Part shown: one piece after another, positions 1-6,269 of the stretch
How positions within the stretch are numbered: the stretch's first letter is position 1
How the letters are laid out: every line of letters starts with the position of its first letter
Origin: an uncultured beta proteobacterium
GTDB taxonomy: Bacteria; Pseudomonadota; Gammaproteobacteria; Burkholderiales; Burkholderiaceae_C
Assembly (NCBI GenBank): GCA_903885415.1
Contig: CAISIP010000460.1
Location: forward strand, 1 to 6,738
Length of the DNA stretch: 6,738 nt
Direction: 5' to 3'
Position numbers and translations under genes: made by a program
Notes under the pieces: model-generated
What the model saw: the letters and a program-made list of their open reading frames with translations, nothing else
The model's database searches: none
Told to the model about the DNA's origin: nothing

Positions 1-1222
1 CAATGCGCAGCAACTGGTTGTACTTGGCCATCCGGTCCGAACGGCTGAGGGACCCGGTCTTGATCTGGCCGGCGTTGGTGCCCACCGCGATGTCAGCGAT
101 GGTGCAGTCTTCGGTCTCGCCCGAGCGGTGGCTTATGACGGCGGTGTAGCCGGCGCGCTTGGCCATTTCAATCGCTGCAAAGGTTTCGCTCAGCGTGCCG
201 ATCTGGTTGATCTTGATGAGGATCGAATTGGCGATCCCCTTGCTGATTCCCTCCTGCAGTATCTTGGTGTTGGTGACGAACAAGTCGTCGCCGACGATCT
301 GCACCTTCTTGCCAAGGCGCTCGGTGAGCAGCTTCCAGCCATCCCAGTCGGCCTCGGCCATGCCGTCTTCGATGCTGATGATCGGGTACTTGTCGACCCA
401 GCCGGCGAGCATCTCGGTCCACTCCTGTGCCGAAAGCGACAACCCCTCGGCCGCCAGCACATACTTGCCGTCGGCATGAAACTCCGAGGCCGCGCAGTCG
501 AGCCCGATGGCGATCTGCTCCCCGGCGACGAAGCCGGCGGCGGCGATCGCCTCCAGGATCATCTGTATCGCCGCCTCATGGTTGGCGACACTGGGCGCAA
601 AGCCGCCTTCGTCTCCGACCGCGACGCTGATCCCTCTGTCGTGCAGGATCTTCTTGAGCGCGTGGAAGACCTCGGCGCCGTAGCGCAGTGCCTCGCGAAA
701 GCTCGGCGCGCCGACCGGAATGATCATGAACTCCTGCAGATCCAGGTTGTTGTTTGCGTGCGCACCGCCGTTGATGACGTTCATCATCGGCACCGGCATC
801 TGCGTCGCCGCCATACCGCCGAAATACCGGTACAGCGGCAGGCCGGACTCTTCTGCCGCGGCGCGTGCGACGGCCATCGACACCGCGAGCATTGCGTTGG
901 CGCCCAGTCGCGATTTGTTCTCGGTGCCGTCAAGGTCTATCAGCGTGCGGTCCAAAAAGGCCTGCTCGCAAGCGTCCAGACCCAGCACCGCTTCGGAGAT
1001 TTCGGTGTTGATGAACTCAACCGCCTTGAGCACGCCCTTGCCGAGGTATCGGCTCATGTCGCCGTCACGCAATTCGATGGCCTCGCGTGATCCGGTAGAG
1101 GCGCCCGACGGAACCGCTGCACGGCCCATGGTTCCACTTTCGAGCAGCACGTCGCATTCGACCGTGGGGTTGCCGCGGGAATCCAGAATTTCGCGGCCGA
1201 CGATATCAACGATTGCGCTCAT
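1..1222 (-). CDS. eno: Enolase (phosphopyruvate hydratase), 3' end cut off by window edge
   Basis: Converts 2-phosphoglycerate to phosphoenolpyruvate in glycolysis; a Mg-dependent cytoplasmic enzyme, also a partner of the RNA degradosome in some bacteria. I translated 407 residues from the ATG at 1222. The N-terminal domain opens MSAIVDIVGREILDSRGNPT, followed by the flexible loop SGASTGSREA (40-49). Conserved active-site residues are all present: H155 (NGGAHANN), E164, E205 (GDEGGF), Mg ligands D242, E285 and D312, catalytic K337 (ILIKINQ), H365 (ISHRSGETED) and K388. The reading ends in the C-terminal SLSRSDRMAKYNQLLRI, so about 20 residues lie outside the window (family length about 430). 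The start is supported by an AAGGA ribosome binding site five bases upstream, preceded by an A/T-rich stretch that often helps highly expressed genes. It lies last in the visible pyrG-kdsA-eno cluster. No damage seen. Confidence 0.98.
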   Translation of the reverse strand, partial: MSAIVDIVGREILDSRGNPTVECDVLLESGTMGRAAVPSGASTGSREAIELRDGDMSRYLGKGVLKAVEFINTEISEAVLGLDACEQAFLDRTLIDLDGTENKSRLGANAMLAVSMAVARAAAEESGLPLYRYFGGMAATQMPVPMMNVINGGAHANNNLDLQEFMIIPVGAPSFREALRYGAEVFHALKKILHDRGISVAVGDEGGFAPSVANHEAAIQMILEAIAAAGFVAGEQIAIGLDCAASEFHADGKYVLAAEGLSLSAQEWTEMLAGWVDKYPIISIEDGMAEADWDGWKLLTERLGKKVQIVGDDLFVTNTKILQEGISKGIANSILIKINQIGTLSETFAAIEMAKRAGYTAVISHRSGETEDCTIADIAVGTNAGQIKTGSLSRSDRMAKYNQLLRI

Positions 1223-1339
1223 CTATTTCCTTCAAAAATTTCAGGTTGTCGCAACTGCAGCGGTTGCAGCGCGATGTCGCTGGCCGGACAGCCGAGCGCC
1301 ATCATAGTGGTCGTGGGGCCCTTGCCGCCGATGCATAGT
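1223..1339. other. Gap between kdsA and eno (no gene seen)
   Basis: 117 bp between the kdsA stop and the eno start. I see no convincing open reading frame and no hairpin followed by a T-run, so read-through from kdsA into eno is possible. Two overlapping small inverted repeats lie at 1251-1269: GCAAC/GTTGC with a 7-base loop, and CTGCA/TGCAG with a 5-base loop. They would be mutually exclusive in RNA. I could not identify a good -35/-10 pair for a separate eno promoter. From memory, some Burkholderiales carry a small gene (DUF1330 family) between kdsA and eno; it is absent here. Confidence 0.6.
1228..1232 (-). promoter_or_regulatory. Ribosome binding site of eno
   Basis: AAGGA read on the minus strand, five bases before the ATG at 1222, with an A/T-rich stretch (GAAATTTTTG) just upstream. 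It is the clearest Shine-Dalgarno sequence in the minus-strand cluster and fixes the enolase start. Confidence 0.8.
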
Positions 1340-2203
1340 TCATGGAGTCGCTGCAAAAGAGTGCTCCAAAAAGCCGTGTCGCTTGGTCACCCGGTCGAGT
1401 TCGAGCAGCGACGCGAGTAAGGCCTTCATGTGGTGCAGCGGCACCGCGTTGGGCCCGTCGCTGAGCGCCTGCGCGGGGTTCGGATGCGTCTCCAGGAAAA
1501 GTCCGGCAATGCCCGCCGCAACCGCCGCGCGCGCGAGCACCGGTACCATCGTGCGATCGCCGCCGCTGCTCGTGCCGCTTGCGCCGGGTAGTTGCACCGA
1601 ATGCGTCGCGTCGAATACCACCGGCGCGCCGGTCTCGCGCATGATCGCCAGCGATCGCATGTCGCTCACCAGATTGTTGTAGCCAAAGCTCGCGCCGCGC
1701 TCGCAGACCATGAAATTGTCCTGCTCAAGGCCCGTTTCCTGAGCGGCGGCGCGTGCCTTGGCGATGACATGCTTCATGTCGCCAGGCGCGAGAAACTGGC
1801 CCTTCTTGATGTTGACCGGCCTGCCCGACTGCGCCACGGCGCGTATGAAGTCAGTCTGGCGGCACAGGAAGGCGGGCGTCTGCAGCACGTCGACGACCGC
1901 CGCCACCGGGGCTATCTGCTCCTGGCTGTGAACGTCTGTCAAAACCGGCACCTGCAATTCGCGACGCACCTTGGCCAGAATGTCGAGTCCGGCTTGCATG
2001 CCGGGTCCACGAAAGCTGCCGCCGGAACTGCGATTCGCCTTGTCAAAGCTGCTCTTGAAGATGAAGGGAACGCCCAGCTCCGCGCAGATGTCCTTGAGCG
2101 TTCCTGCGGTGTCCATCTGCAACTGCTCGGACTCGATGACACAGGGCCCGGCGATCAGGAAAAACGGCTGTTCCAGACCCACCGCGAAACCGCACAGACG
2201 CAT
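1340..2203 (-). CDS. kdsA: 3-deoxy-8-phosphooctulonate (KDO-8-P) synthase, metal-dependent type
   Basis: Condenses phosphoenolpyruvate with arabinose 5-phosphate to KDO-8-phosphate, the first committed step toward the KDO sugar of lipopolysaccharide; a cytoplasmic TIM-barrel enzyme. The 287-residue protein matches the usual family length (about 280). It shows IAGPCVIES (17-25), FKSSFDKANRSS (49-60), LTDVH (88-92), CRQTDF (114-119) and KKGQFLAP (133-140). The metal ligands of the metal-dependent class are all recognisable: C21, H201 (DATHS), E238 (LFLETHP) and D249 (LSDGP). The E. coli metal-independent enzyme instead has Asn at the Cys position. The start at 2203 gives the family N-terminus MRLCGFAVGLEQPFFLIAGP. 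Its A is also the last base of the pyrG stop codon (TGATG), and no strong Shine-Dalgarno is visible, so translation is probably coupled to pyrG. The same frame stays open upstream to 2605, but that stretch lies inside pyrG and is not coding. Confidence 0.97.
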   Translation of the reverse strand: MRLCGFAVGLEQPFFLIAGPCVIESEQLQMDTAGTLKDICAELGVPFIFKSSFDKANRSSGGSFRGPGMQAGLDILAKVRRELQVPVLTDVHSQEQIAPVAAVVDVLQTPAFLCRQTDFIRAVAQSGRPVNIKKGQFLAPGDMKHVIAKARAAAQETGLEQDNFMVCERGASFGYNNLVSDMRSLAIMRETGAPVVFDATHSVQLPGASGTSSGGDRTMVPVLARAAVAAGIAGLFLETHPNPAQALSDGPNAVPLHHMKALLASLLELDRVTKRHGFLEHSFAATP

Positions 2204-2205
2204 CA
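2201..2205 (-). promoter_or_regulatory. pyrG stop / kdsA start overlap (TGATG)
   Basis: The pyrG TGA occupies 2205-2203 and the kdsA ATG occupies 2203-2201, sharing one base. Upstream there is only a weak AAGG about 11 bases before the ATG. This geometry is typical of stop-restart translational coupling, so the two proteins are probably made from one message. Confidence 0.75.
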
Positions 2206-3870
2206 GGCCACGGCCTTCAGGTTGTTGCCCGCAGCATGGTGGTCCAGCGCAGCGCCGATGAAGGCGTTGAACAGCGGGTGTCCGTTCCACGGCGTCGATT
2301 TGAACTCGGGGTGAAACTGAACACCCACATACCAGGGATGGACGTCGTTTGGCAGTTCCACTATTTCGGTCAACTGCTCGCGCTGGGTCAGCGCAGAAAT
2401 CACCAGGCCTGCGCCGCGCAGCGTGTCGAGGTAGTGCACGTTCGCCTCGTAGCGGTGGCGGTGGCGCTCGGTCACCACGTCGCCGTAGATGGCATGCGCC
2501 AGCGTTCCGCGCACCACGTCCGAGCTCTGCGCGCCCAGCCGCATGGTGCCGCCCATGTCGGATTTCTCGCTGCGGTTCTTGATCGTCCCATCGGCGTCTT
2601 TCCATTCGGTGATCAGCGCGATCACCGGATGCGCCGTCGCGGGTTCGAATTCGGTGCTGTTGGCGTCGGCCAATCCTGCCACATGGCGTGCGAACTCGAT
2701 GGTCGCGACCTGCATCCCCAGACAGATGCCGAGGTAGGGGATTCTGTTTTCGCGCGCAAAGCGGGCGGTGGCTATCTTGCCTTCGATTCCGCGCTTGCCA
2801 AAGCCACCAGGAACCAGCACTGCATCGAAGCGCGCCAACTGCGCCACGGTCTCGGGCGTGATGGTTTCCGAATCGATGTAGTCGATCTTGACCCGGGCAT
2901 GGTTTTTCATGCCGGCATGGCGCAGCGCCTCGTTGAGCGATTTGTAGCTGTCGCTCAGGTCGACATATTTCCCGACCATCGCAATGCTGACCTCGCGCGC
3001 AGGGTGCTCCATTTCATAGACCAGGCTGTCCCATCGCGCGAGCTTGGCCGGCGGCGTGTTCAGCCGCAGCTTGTCGCATATCAGACCGTCCAGACCCTGC
3101 TCGTGCAGCATGCGCGGCACCTTGTAGATCGTGTCGACGTCCCACATGGAAATAACGCCCCATTCGGGCACATTGGAAAACAGCGAAATCTTGGAACGTT
3201 CTTCCTGCGGTATGGGCCGGTCGGCGCGGCATACCAGTGCATCAGCCTGAATACCGATTTCGCGCAACTGTTTGGCCGTGTGCTGCGTCGGCTTGGTCTT
3301 GAGCTCGCCGGCGGCAGCGATCCATGGCACATAGCTCAGGTGCACGAAGGCCGAGCTGTTGGGGCCGAGTTTGAGGCTCATCTGACGCACCGCCTCCAGG
3401 AAGGGCAGCGACTCGATATCGCCCACGGTACCGCCGATCTCGACGATCGCCACGTCGACCGCGTCGGCGTCGCCAAAGCGCGCGCCGCGCCGGATGAATT
3501 CCTGAATCTCGTTGGTGACATGCGGTATCACCTGAACCGTCTTGCCGAGGTAGTCGCCCCGGCGCTCCTTCTCGAGCACGCTCTTGTAAATCTGCCCCGT
3601 GGTGAAGTTGTTGGTGCGCCGCATGCGGGTTTCGACGAAGCGCTCGTAATGGCCCAGGTCCAGATCGGTCTCGGCACCATCTTCGGTCACAAAGACTTCA
3701 CCGTGCTGAAACGGCGACATGGTTCCCGGATCCACGTTGAGGTAGGGGTCCAGCTTGATCAAGGTGACTGTCAGGCCTCGCGATTCAAGGATCGCAGCGA
3801 GGGAGGCTGACGCGATTCCCTTTCCAAGGGAGGACACGACACCGCCAGTGACGAAGACAAATTTGGTCAT
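2203..3870 (-). CDS. pyrG: CTP synthase (glutamine-hydrolysing)
   Basis: Aminates UTP to CTP using ATP and glutamine; cytoplasmic, the only de novo route to CTP. The product is 555 residues (family about 545). The N-terminal synthase domain shows SLGKGIASAS (14-23), a P-loop-like nucleotide site, DPYLNVDPGTMSPFQHGEVF (41-60) with EDGAETDLDLGHYERF after it, and EIGGTVGDIESLPFLEA (144-160). The C-terminal class I glutamine amidotransferase domain shows PGGFGKRG (354-361), nucleophile C383 in GICLGMQ, and catalytic H520 and E522 in FHPEF. The start at 3870 gives the family's MTKFVFVTGG. The frame is open upstream to an ATG at 3954, but the likely -10 box lies between the two ATGs, which favours 3870. 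No clear Shine-Dalgarno precedes the start; a hairpin sits there instead. First gene of pyrG-kdsA-eno, divergent from coaBC. Confidence 0.98.
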   Translation of the reverse strand: MTKFVFVTGGVVSSLGKGIASASLAAILESRGLTVTLIKLDPYLNVDPGTMSPFQHGEVFVTEDGAETDLDLGHYERFVETRMRRTNNFTTGQIYKSVLEKERRGDYLGKTVQVIPHVTNEIQEFIRRGARFGDADAVDVAIVEIGGTVGDIESLPFLEAVRQMSLKLGPNSSAFVHLSYVPWIAAAGELKTKPTQHTAKQLREIGIQADALVCRADRPIPQEERSKISLFSNVPEWGVISMWDVDTIYKVPRMLHEQGLDGLICDKLRLNTPPAKLARWDSLVYEMEHPAREVSIAMVGKYVDLSDSYKSLNEALRHAGMKNHARVKIDYIDSETITPETVAQLARFDAVLVPGGFGKRGIEGKIATARFARENRIPYLGICLGMQVATIEFARHVAGLADANSTEFEPATAHPVIALITEWKDADGTIKNRSEKSDMGGTMRLGAQSSDVVRGTLAHAIYGDVVTERHRHRYEANVHYLDTLRGAGLVISALTQREQLTEIVELPNDVHPWYVGVQFHPEFKSTPWNGHPLFNAFIGAALDHHAAGNNLKAVA

Positions 3871-3878
3871 GTCAGGGG

Positions 3879-3894
3879 CGAACCTGTGGGTTCG
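3879..3894 (-). promoter_or_regulatory. Perfect hairpin in the pyrG leader, next to the start codon
   Basis: CGAACC-CACA-GGTTCG on the minus strand: a perfect 6-bp stem with a 4-base loop, ending eight bases before the pyrG ATG. The only purine-rich Shine-Dalgarno candidate in the leader (AGG) is in its loop and stem. The structure would lie within the roughly 35-base leader predicted from the TATAAT box. A role in translation control is inference; the inverted repeat is directly visible. It could instead be an operator for a dimeric protein. Confidence 0.45.
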
Positions 3895-3912
3895 ACTGGG
3901 TGGTAAAGAAGA

Positions 3913-3941
3913 ATTATAGGCGTCTGCTACATTGCGGCCAT
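3913..3941 (-). promoter_or_regulatory. Probable sigma-70-type promoter of pyrG-kdsA(-eno)
   Basis: A perfect TATAAT -10 box is read on the minus strand at 3918-3913. The hexamer 17 bp upstream (ATGGCC, 3941-3936) matches TTGACA at only three of six positions, so the -35 is weak. Transcription would start near 3906-3904, within a pyrimidine-rich stretch (TCTTCTTTACC), giving a leader of about 35 bases. Confidence 0.5.
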
Positions 3942-3986
3942 CCGTAATTTTCATCGGACGATCTGGGCGCCACGAAGCGACATTGC

Positions 3987-5219
3987 ATGGAACTACGCGA
4001 CAAACACATTGTGCTGGGCCTGACCGGCGGCATCGCCTGCTACAAGTCGGCGGAGTTGTGCCGCCTGCTGATCAAACAGGGCGCAAGCGTGCAGGTGGTC
4101 ATGAGCGCGGCGGCAGAGCGCTTCATCACCCCGCTGACCATGCAGGCGCTCAGTAACCGGCCAGTCTATACCTCGCAGTGGGACGAACGACAACCCAACA
4201 GCATGGCGCATATCAACCTGGGCCGGGACGCCGACGCGGTCCTGATCGCGCCTTGCAGTGCCGACTTCATGAGCCGGCTCGCGCACGGCGCTGCCGACGA
4301 TCTGCTGAGCCTGCTGTGCCTCGCGCGACCCGCGCACCGGGTCGGCTTGCTGCTGGCGCCGGCGATGAACCGGGAAATGTGGGCGCACCCCGCAACCCAG
4401 CGCAACGCGGCACAGCTGCAGCGCGACGGCGCGCAGGTGCTTGGCGTGGGCAGCGGCGAGCAAGCCTGTGGCGAAACCGGCGACGGACGGATGCTTGAGC
4501 CGCAGGACCTGCTGTGCGAGCTGATTGCTTTCTTCCAGCCCAAACGTCTGGCAGGACAACGGGTGCTGGTGACCGCGGGCCCGACCTACGAGGCGATCGA
4601 TCCGGTGCGCGGCATCACCAACCTCAGCAGCGGAAAAATGGGTTTTGCGATCGCACGCGCAGCCCGCGAGGCCGGTGCCGAAGTGACGCTGGTGGCCGGT
4701 CCGGTCGCCCTGTCGACGCCGCGCGGCGTGACGCGGGTCGACGTGCGATCGGCGCGCGAAATGCACGTGGCTGCAATGGCGCATGCGGCGCAAGCCAGCT
4801 TGTTCATTGCGACCGCCGCAGTGGCCGACTGGCGGCCGGCGCACAGCGCCGAGCACAAAATCAAGAAGAATGGTTCGGGCATTGCGCCGCAGCTGCAATT
4901 TGTGGAGAACCCGGATATCCTGGCCACGCTCGCGCATTCGGATTGGGCCAAGAGCGGATCGCTGCTGTGCGTCGGTTTCGCCGCCGAGAGCGAAGACCTG
5001 CTCGCCAACGCACAGGCCAAGCGCCTGCGCAAGGGCGTCCCGCTGCTGGTTGGCAATATCGGCCCGGCGACGTTTGGCCAGGACGACAACGCGTTGCTGT
5101 TGGTGCGTGCTGATGGGGTGCAGGAGTTCGCGCGTGCGCCCAAGCTCGAACTGGCGCGCCGGTTGGTGGAGGTCTGCGCGACGATGTTGGGTGCTGGCGC
5201 GCCGGGAGTCGCAGCATGA
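3987..5219 (+). CDS. coaBC: Bifunctional phosphopantothenoylcysteine decarboxylase / phosphopantothenate-cysteine ligase
   Basis: Carries out two successive coenzyme A synthesis steps: CoaB joins 4'-phosphopantothenate to cysteine (CTP-dependent in bacteria) and CoaC decarboxylates the product using FMN. The protein has 410 residues, close to the family norm. The N-terminal CoaC domain (about 1-185) has the flavin-binding GLTGGIACYKSAEL (11-24), active-site H75 (MAHINLGRDAD), APAMNREMW (124-132) and catalytic C161 in ACGETGDGRM. The C-terminal CoaB domain has VTAGPTYEAIDPVRGITNLS (195-214), the acyl-cytidylate-contacting N212 in NLSSGKMG, AAVADWRP (277-284) and the lysine cluster KIKK (291-294). 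The start is preceded by only a weak GAAG nine bases upstream; an upstream start is unlikely because MELRDKHIVLGLTGG is the expected N-terminus. It overlaps dut by ATGA and diverges from pyrG across 116 bp. Formerly called dfp. Confidence 0.97.
   Translation: MELRDKHIVLGLTGGIACYKSAELCRLLIKQGASVQVVMSAAAERFITPLTMQALSNRPVYTSQWDERQPNSMAHINLGRDADAVLIAPCSADFMSRLAHGAADDLLSLLCLARPAHRVGLLLAPAMNREMWAHPATQRNAAQLQRDGAQVLGVGSGEQACGETGDGRMLEPQDLLCELIAFFQPKRLAGQRVLVTAGPTYEAIDPVRGITNLSSGKMGFAIARAAREAGAEVTLVAGPVALSTPRGVTRVDVRSAREMHVAAMAHAAQASLFIATAAVADWRPAHSAEHKIKKNGSGIAPQLQFVENPDILATLAHSDWAKSGSLLCVGFAAESEDLLANAQAKRLRKGVPLLVGNIGPATFGQDDNALLLVRADGVQEFARAPKLELARRLVEVCATMLGAGAPGVAA
5204..5219 (+). promoter_or_regulatory. 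dut ribosome binding site and coaBC/dut ATGA overlap
   Basis: GGGAG at 5204-5208 lies seven bases before the dut ATG (5216-5218). The coaBC stop TGA (5217-5219) overlaps that ATG by the ATGA arrangement. Together these indicate one message with coupled translation and an independent ribosome binding site for dut, placed inside the end of coaBC. Confidence 0.8.
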
Positions 5220-5662
5220 GGGTCGACTTCAAGATCATCGATTCGCGACTGGCGGGCCAGTTGCCCTGCTACGCGACGCCAGGCAGCGCCGGGCTGGATC
5301 TGCGCGCCTGCCTGGACGCGCCGCTGGAACTGGCGCCCAACGCCTGGCAACTGGTGCCCACCGGGATCGCGATCTATCTGGCCGATCCGAACTATGCCGC
5401 GCTGATACTGCCGCGTTCCGGCCTCGGTCACAAGCACGGCATCGTGCTGGGTAACCTGGTGGGCCTGATCGATAGCGATTACCAGGGGCAGCTGATGGTC
5501 AGCGCCTGGAACCGCAGCCCGCAGGCTTTCACGATCGCGCCGATGGACCGTATTGCGCAGTTGGTGATTGTCCCGGTACTGCAGGCGCAGTTCAATTTGG
5601 TCGACGATTTCCCCGCCAGCATGCGCGGTGAAAGGGGTTACGGATCGACCGGAAAGAACTAG
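5216..5662 (+). CDS. dut: Deoxyuridine 5'-triphosphate nucleotidohydrolase (dUTPase)
   Basis: Hydrolyses dUTP to dUMP and pyrophosphate, keeping uracil out of DNA and feeding thymidylate synthesis; a cytoplasmic homotrimer. The 148-residue length is standard. The five conserved motifs occur in order: I TPGSAGLDLRA (21-31); II PRSGLGHKHG (66-75); III GNLVGLIDSDYQGQL (79-93) with catalytic D86; IV DRIAQLVIVPV (111-121); V RGERGYGSTG (138-147) with the aromatic Y142 that caps the uracil. Motif V differs from the common RGxGGFGSTG by an Arg at the fourth position. The start follows a GGGAG ribosome binding site and overlaps the coaBC stop. coaBC-dut adjacency is common in proteobacteria. The gene ends 18 bp from the convergent SlyD-like gene; I see no clear terminator between them. 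Confidence 0.97.
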   Translation: MRVDFKIIDSRLAGQLPCYATPGSAGLDLRACLDAPLELAPNAWQLVPTGIAIYLADPNYAALILPRSGLGHKHGIVLGNLVGLIDSDYQGQLMVSAWNRSPQAFTIAPMDRIAQLVIVPVLQAQFNLVDDFPASMRGERGYGSTGKN

Positions 5663-5680
5663 CGGCCTGAGGCGCCCGGT

Positions 5681-6214
5681 TTAGTGCAGGGTGTCCGCAG
5701 GACCCGCGCCTGGGGCTTGCACCTGCACCTTGAAAAAGCCGGTTCCTGCGCTGCCGCGCCCGATCTCTTCTTCGGTGGCTTCACGGACGGCTTCGACCTT
5801 CAGCCGCAGCCGCAATGCGATTCCGGATAGCGGATGGTTGCCGTCGAGCACCACATGCTCCGGGTAGATCTCGCTGACCGTGTACAGAACATCCTTGGGC
5901 GCGTCGGCGCTGCAACCCTGCGGCAAGGCGTGGCCTTCAAAGCTCATGCCGGCTTCGATTTCGGCTGCAAACAGCGCGCGCGGCTCCAAGAAGACCAACT
6001 TGTCGTTGAAGTCGCCAAAAGCCTCCTCAGGCTCCAGATGCAGGTCGATGCGCGCCCCCTTCTCGTGCCCTTGCAGCGCCTGCTCTATCTTGTCGAACAG
6101 GTCATCACCCCCGACCAAGAACTCGACCGGTTGTTCCAGTACGTCGAGTTCTTCGCCCAGCGTGTCTTTCAGGGTCCAGGTCAGGGCGACGACGCATTGC
6201 GGTGTTATTTCCAT
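5681..6214 (-). CDS. slyD: FKBP-type peptidyl-prolyl cis-trans isomerase, SlyD-like
   Basis: Predicted cytoplasmic prolyl isomerase and folding helper; there is no signal peptide. The 177-residue protein has a split FKBP fold (about 5-73 and 117-145), with VEFLVGGDDLFDKIEQALQG (30-49) and EEAFGDFNDKLV (63-74). An inserted IF (chaperone) domain lies at about 74-122, and the signature VVLDGNHPLSGIALR follows at 121-135. E. coli SlyD has a His/Cys-rich metal-binding C-terminal tail. This one instead ends in a short GTGFFKVQVQAPGAGPADTLH-type tail with one histidine, so a nickel-delivery role is unlikely. The start at 6214 gives a plausible FKBP N-terminus but has no Shine-Dalgarno: TTCTCCT directly precedes the ATG. 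The gene diverges from roxA and converges on dut. The family is secure; the exact subfamily name is less so. Confidence 0.92.
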   Translation of the reverse strand: MEITPQCVVALTWTLKDTLGEELDVLEQPVEFLVGGDDLFDKIEQALQGHEKGARIDLHLEPEEAFGDFNDKLVFLEPRALFAAEIEAGMSFEGHALPQGCSADAPKDVLYTVSEIYPEHVVLDGNHPLSGIALRLRLKVEAVREATEEEIGRGSAGTGFFKVQVQAPGAGPADTLH

Positions 6215-6269
6215 AGGAGAATTGTCGCAGTTTGGCGCAATGCCGGCGAAACGCTGATTGGAACGATCG
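6215..6269. promoter_or_regulatory. Divergent slyD/roxA control region
   Basis: 55 bp separate the two start codons. On the minus strand, GACAAT (6226-6221, four of six matches to TATAAT) ends six bases before the slyD ATG, which would place transcription start at or next to the A of the ATG. The -35 region is poor. On the plus strand GGAA (6260-6263) lies six bases before the roxA ATG as a weak ribosome binding site. I found no convincing plus-strand promoter. Confidence 0.3.

Noticed and set aside
128..1090. A 320-codon open frame on the plus strand, opposite eno
   Set aside because: The minus strand encodes enolase with all catalytic residues, so the plus-strand frame is a composition artefact.
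2204..2605. N-terminal extension of kdsA by 134 codons
   Set aside because: The stretch lies wholly inside pyrG in another frame, is Arg/Pro-rich, and the true family N-terminus begins at 2203.
2236..3810. A 524-codon open frame on the plus strand, opposite pyrG
   Set aside because: It is the antisense shadow of a clear CTP synthase gene in GC-rich DNA. Its translation is rich in His, Arg and Val with no recognisable domain.
3871..3954. Upstream pyrG start adding 28 residues
   Set aside because: CTP synthases begin at MTKFVFVTGG-like sequences, and the likely promoter -10 lies between the two ATGs, so the upstream ATG would probably not be transcribed.
3993..5437. Long minus-strand frames opposite coaBC and dut
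   Set aside because: These are shadows of well-supported plus-strand genes and show no family motifs.
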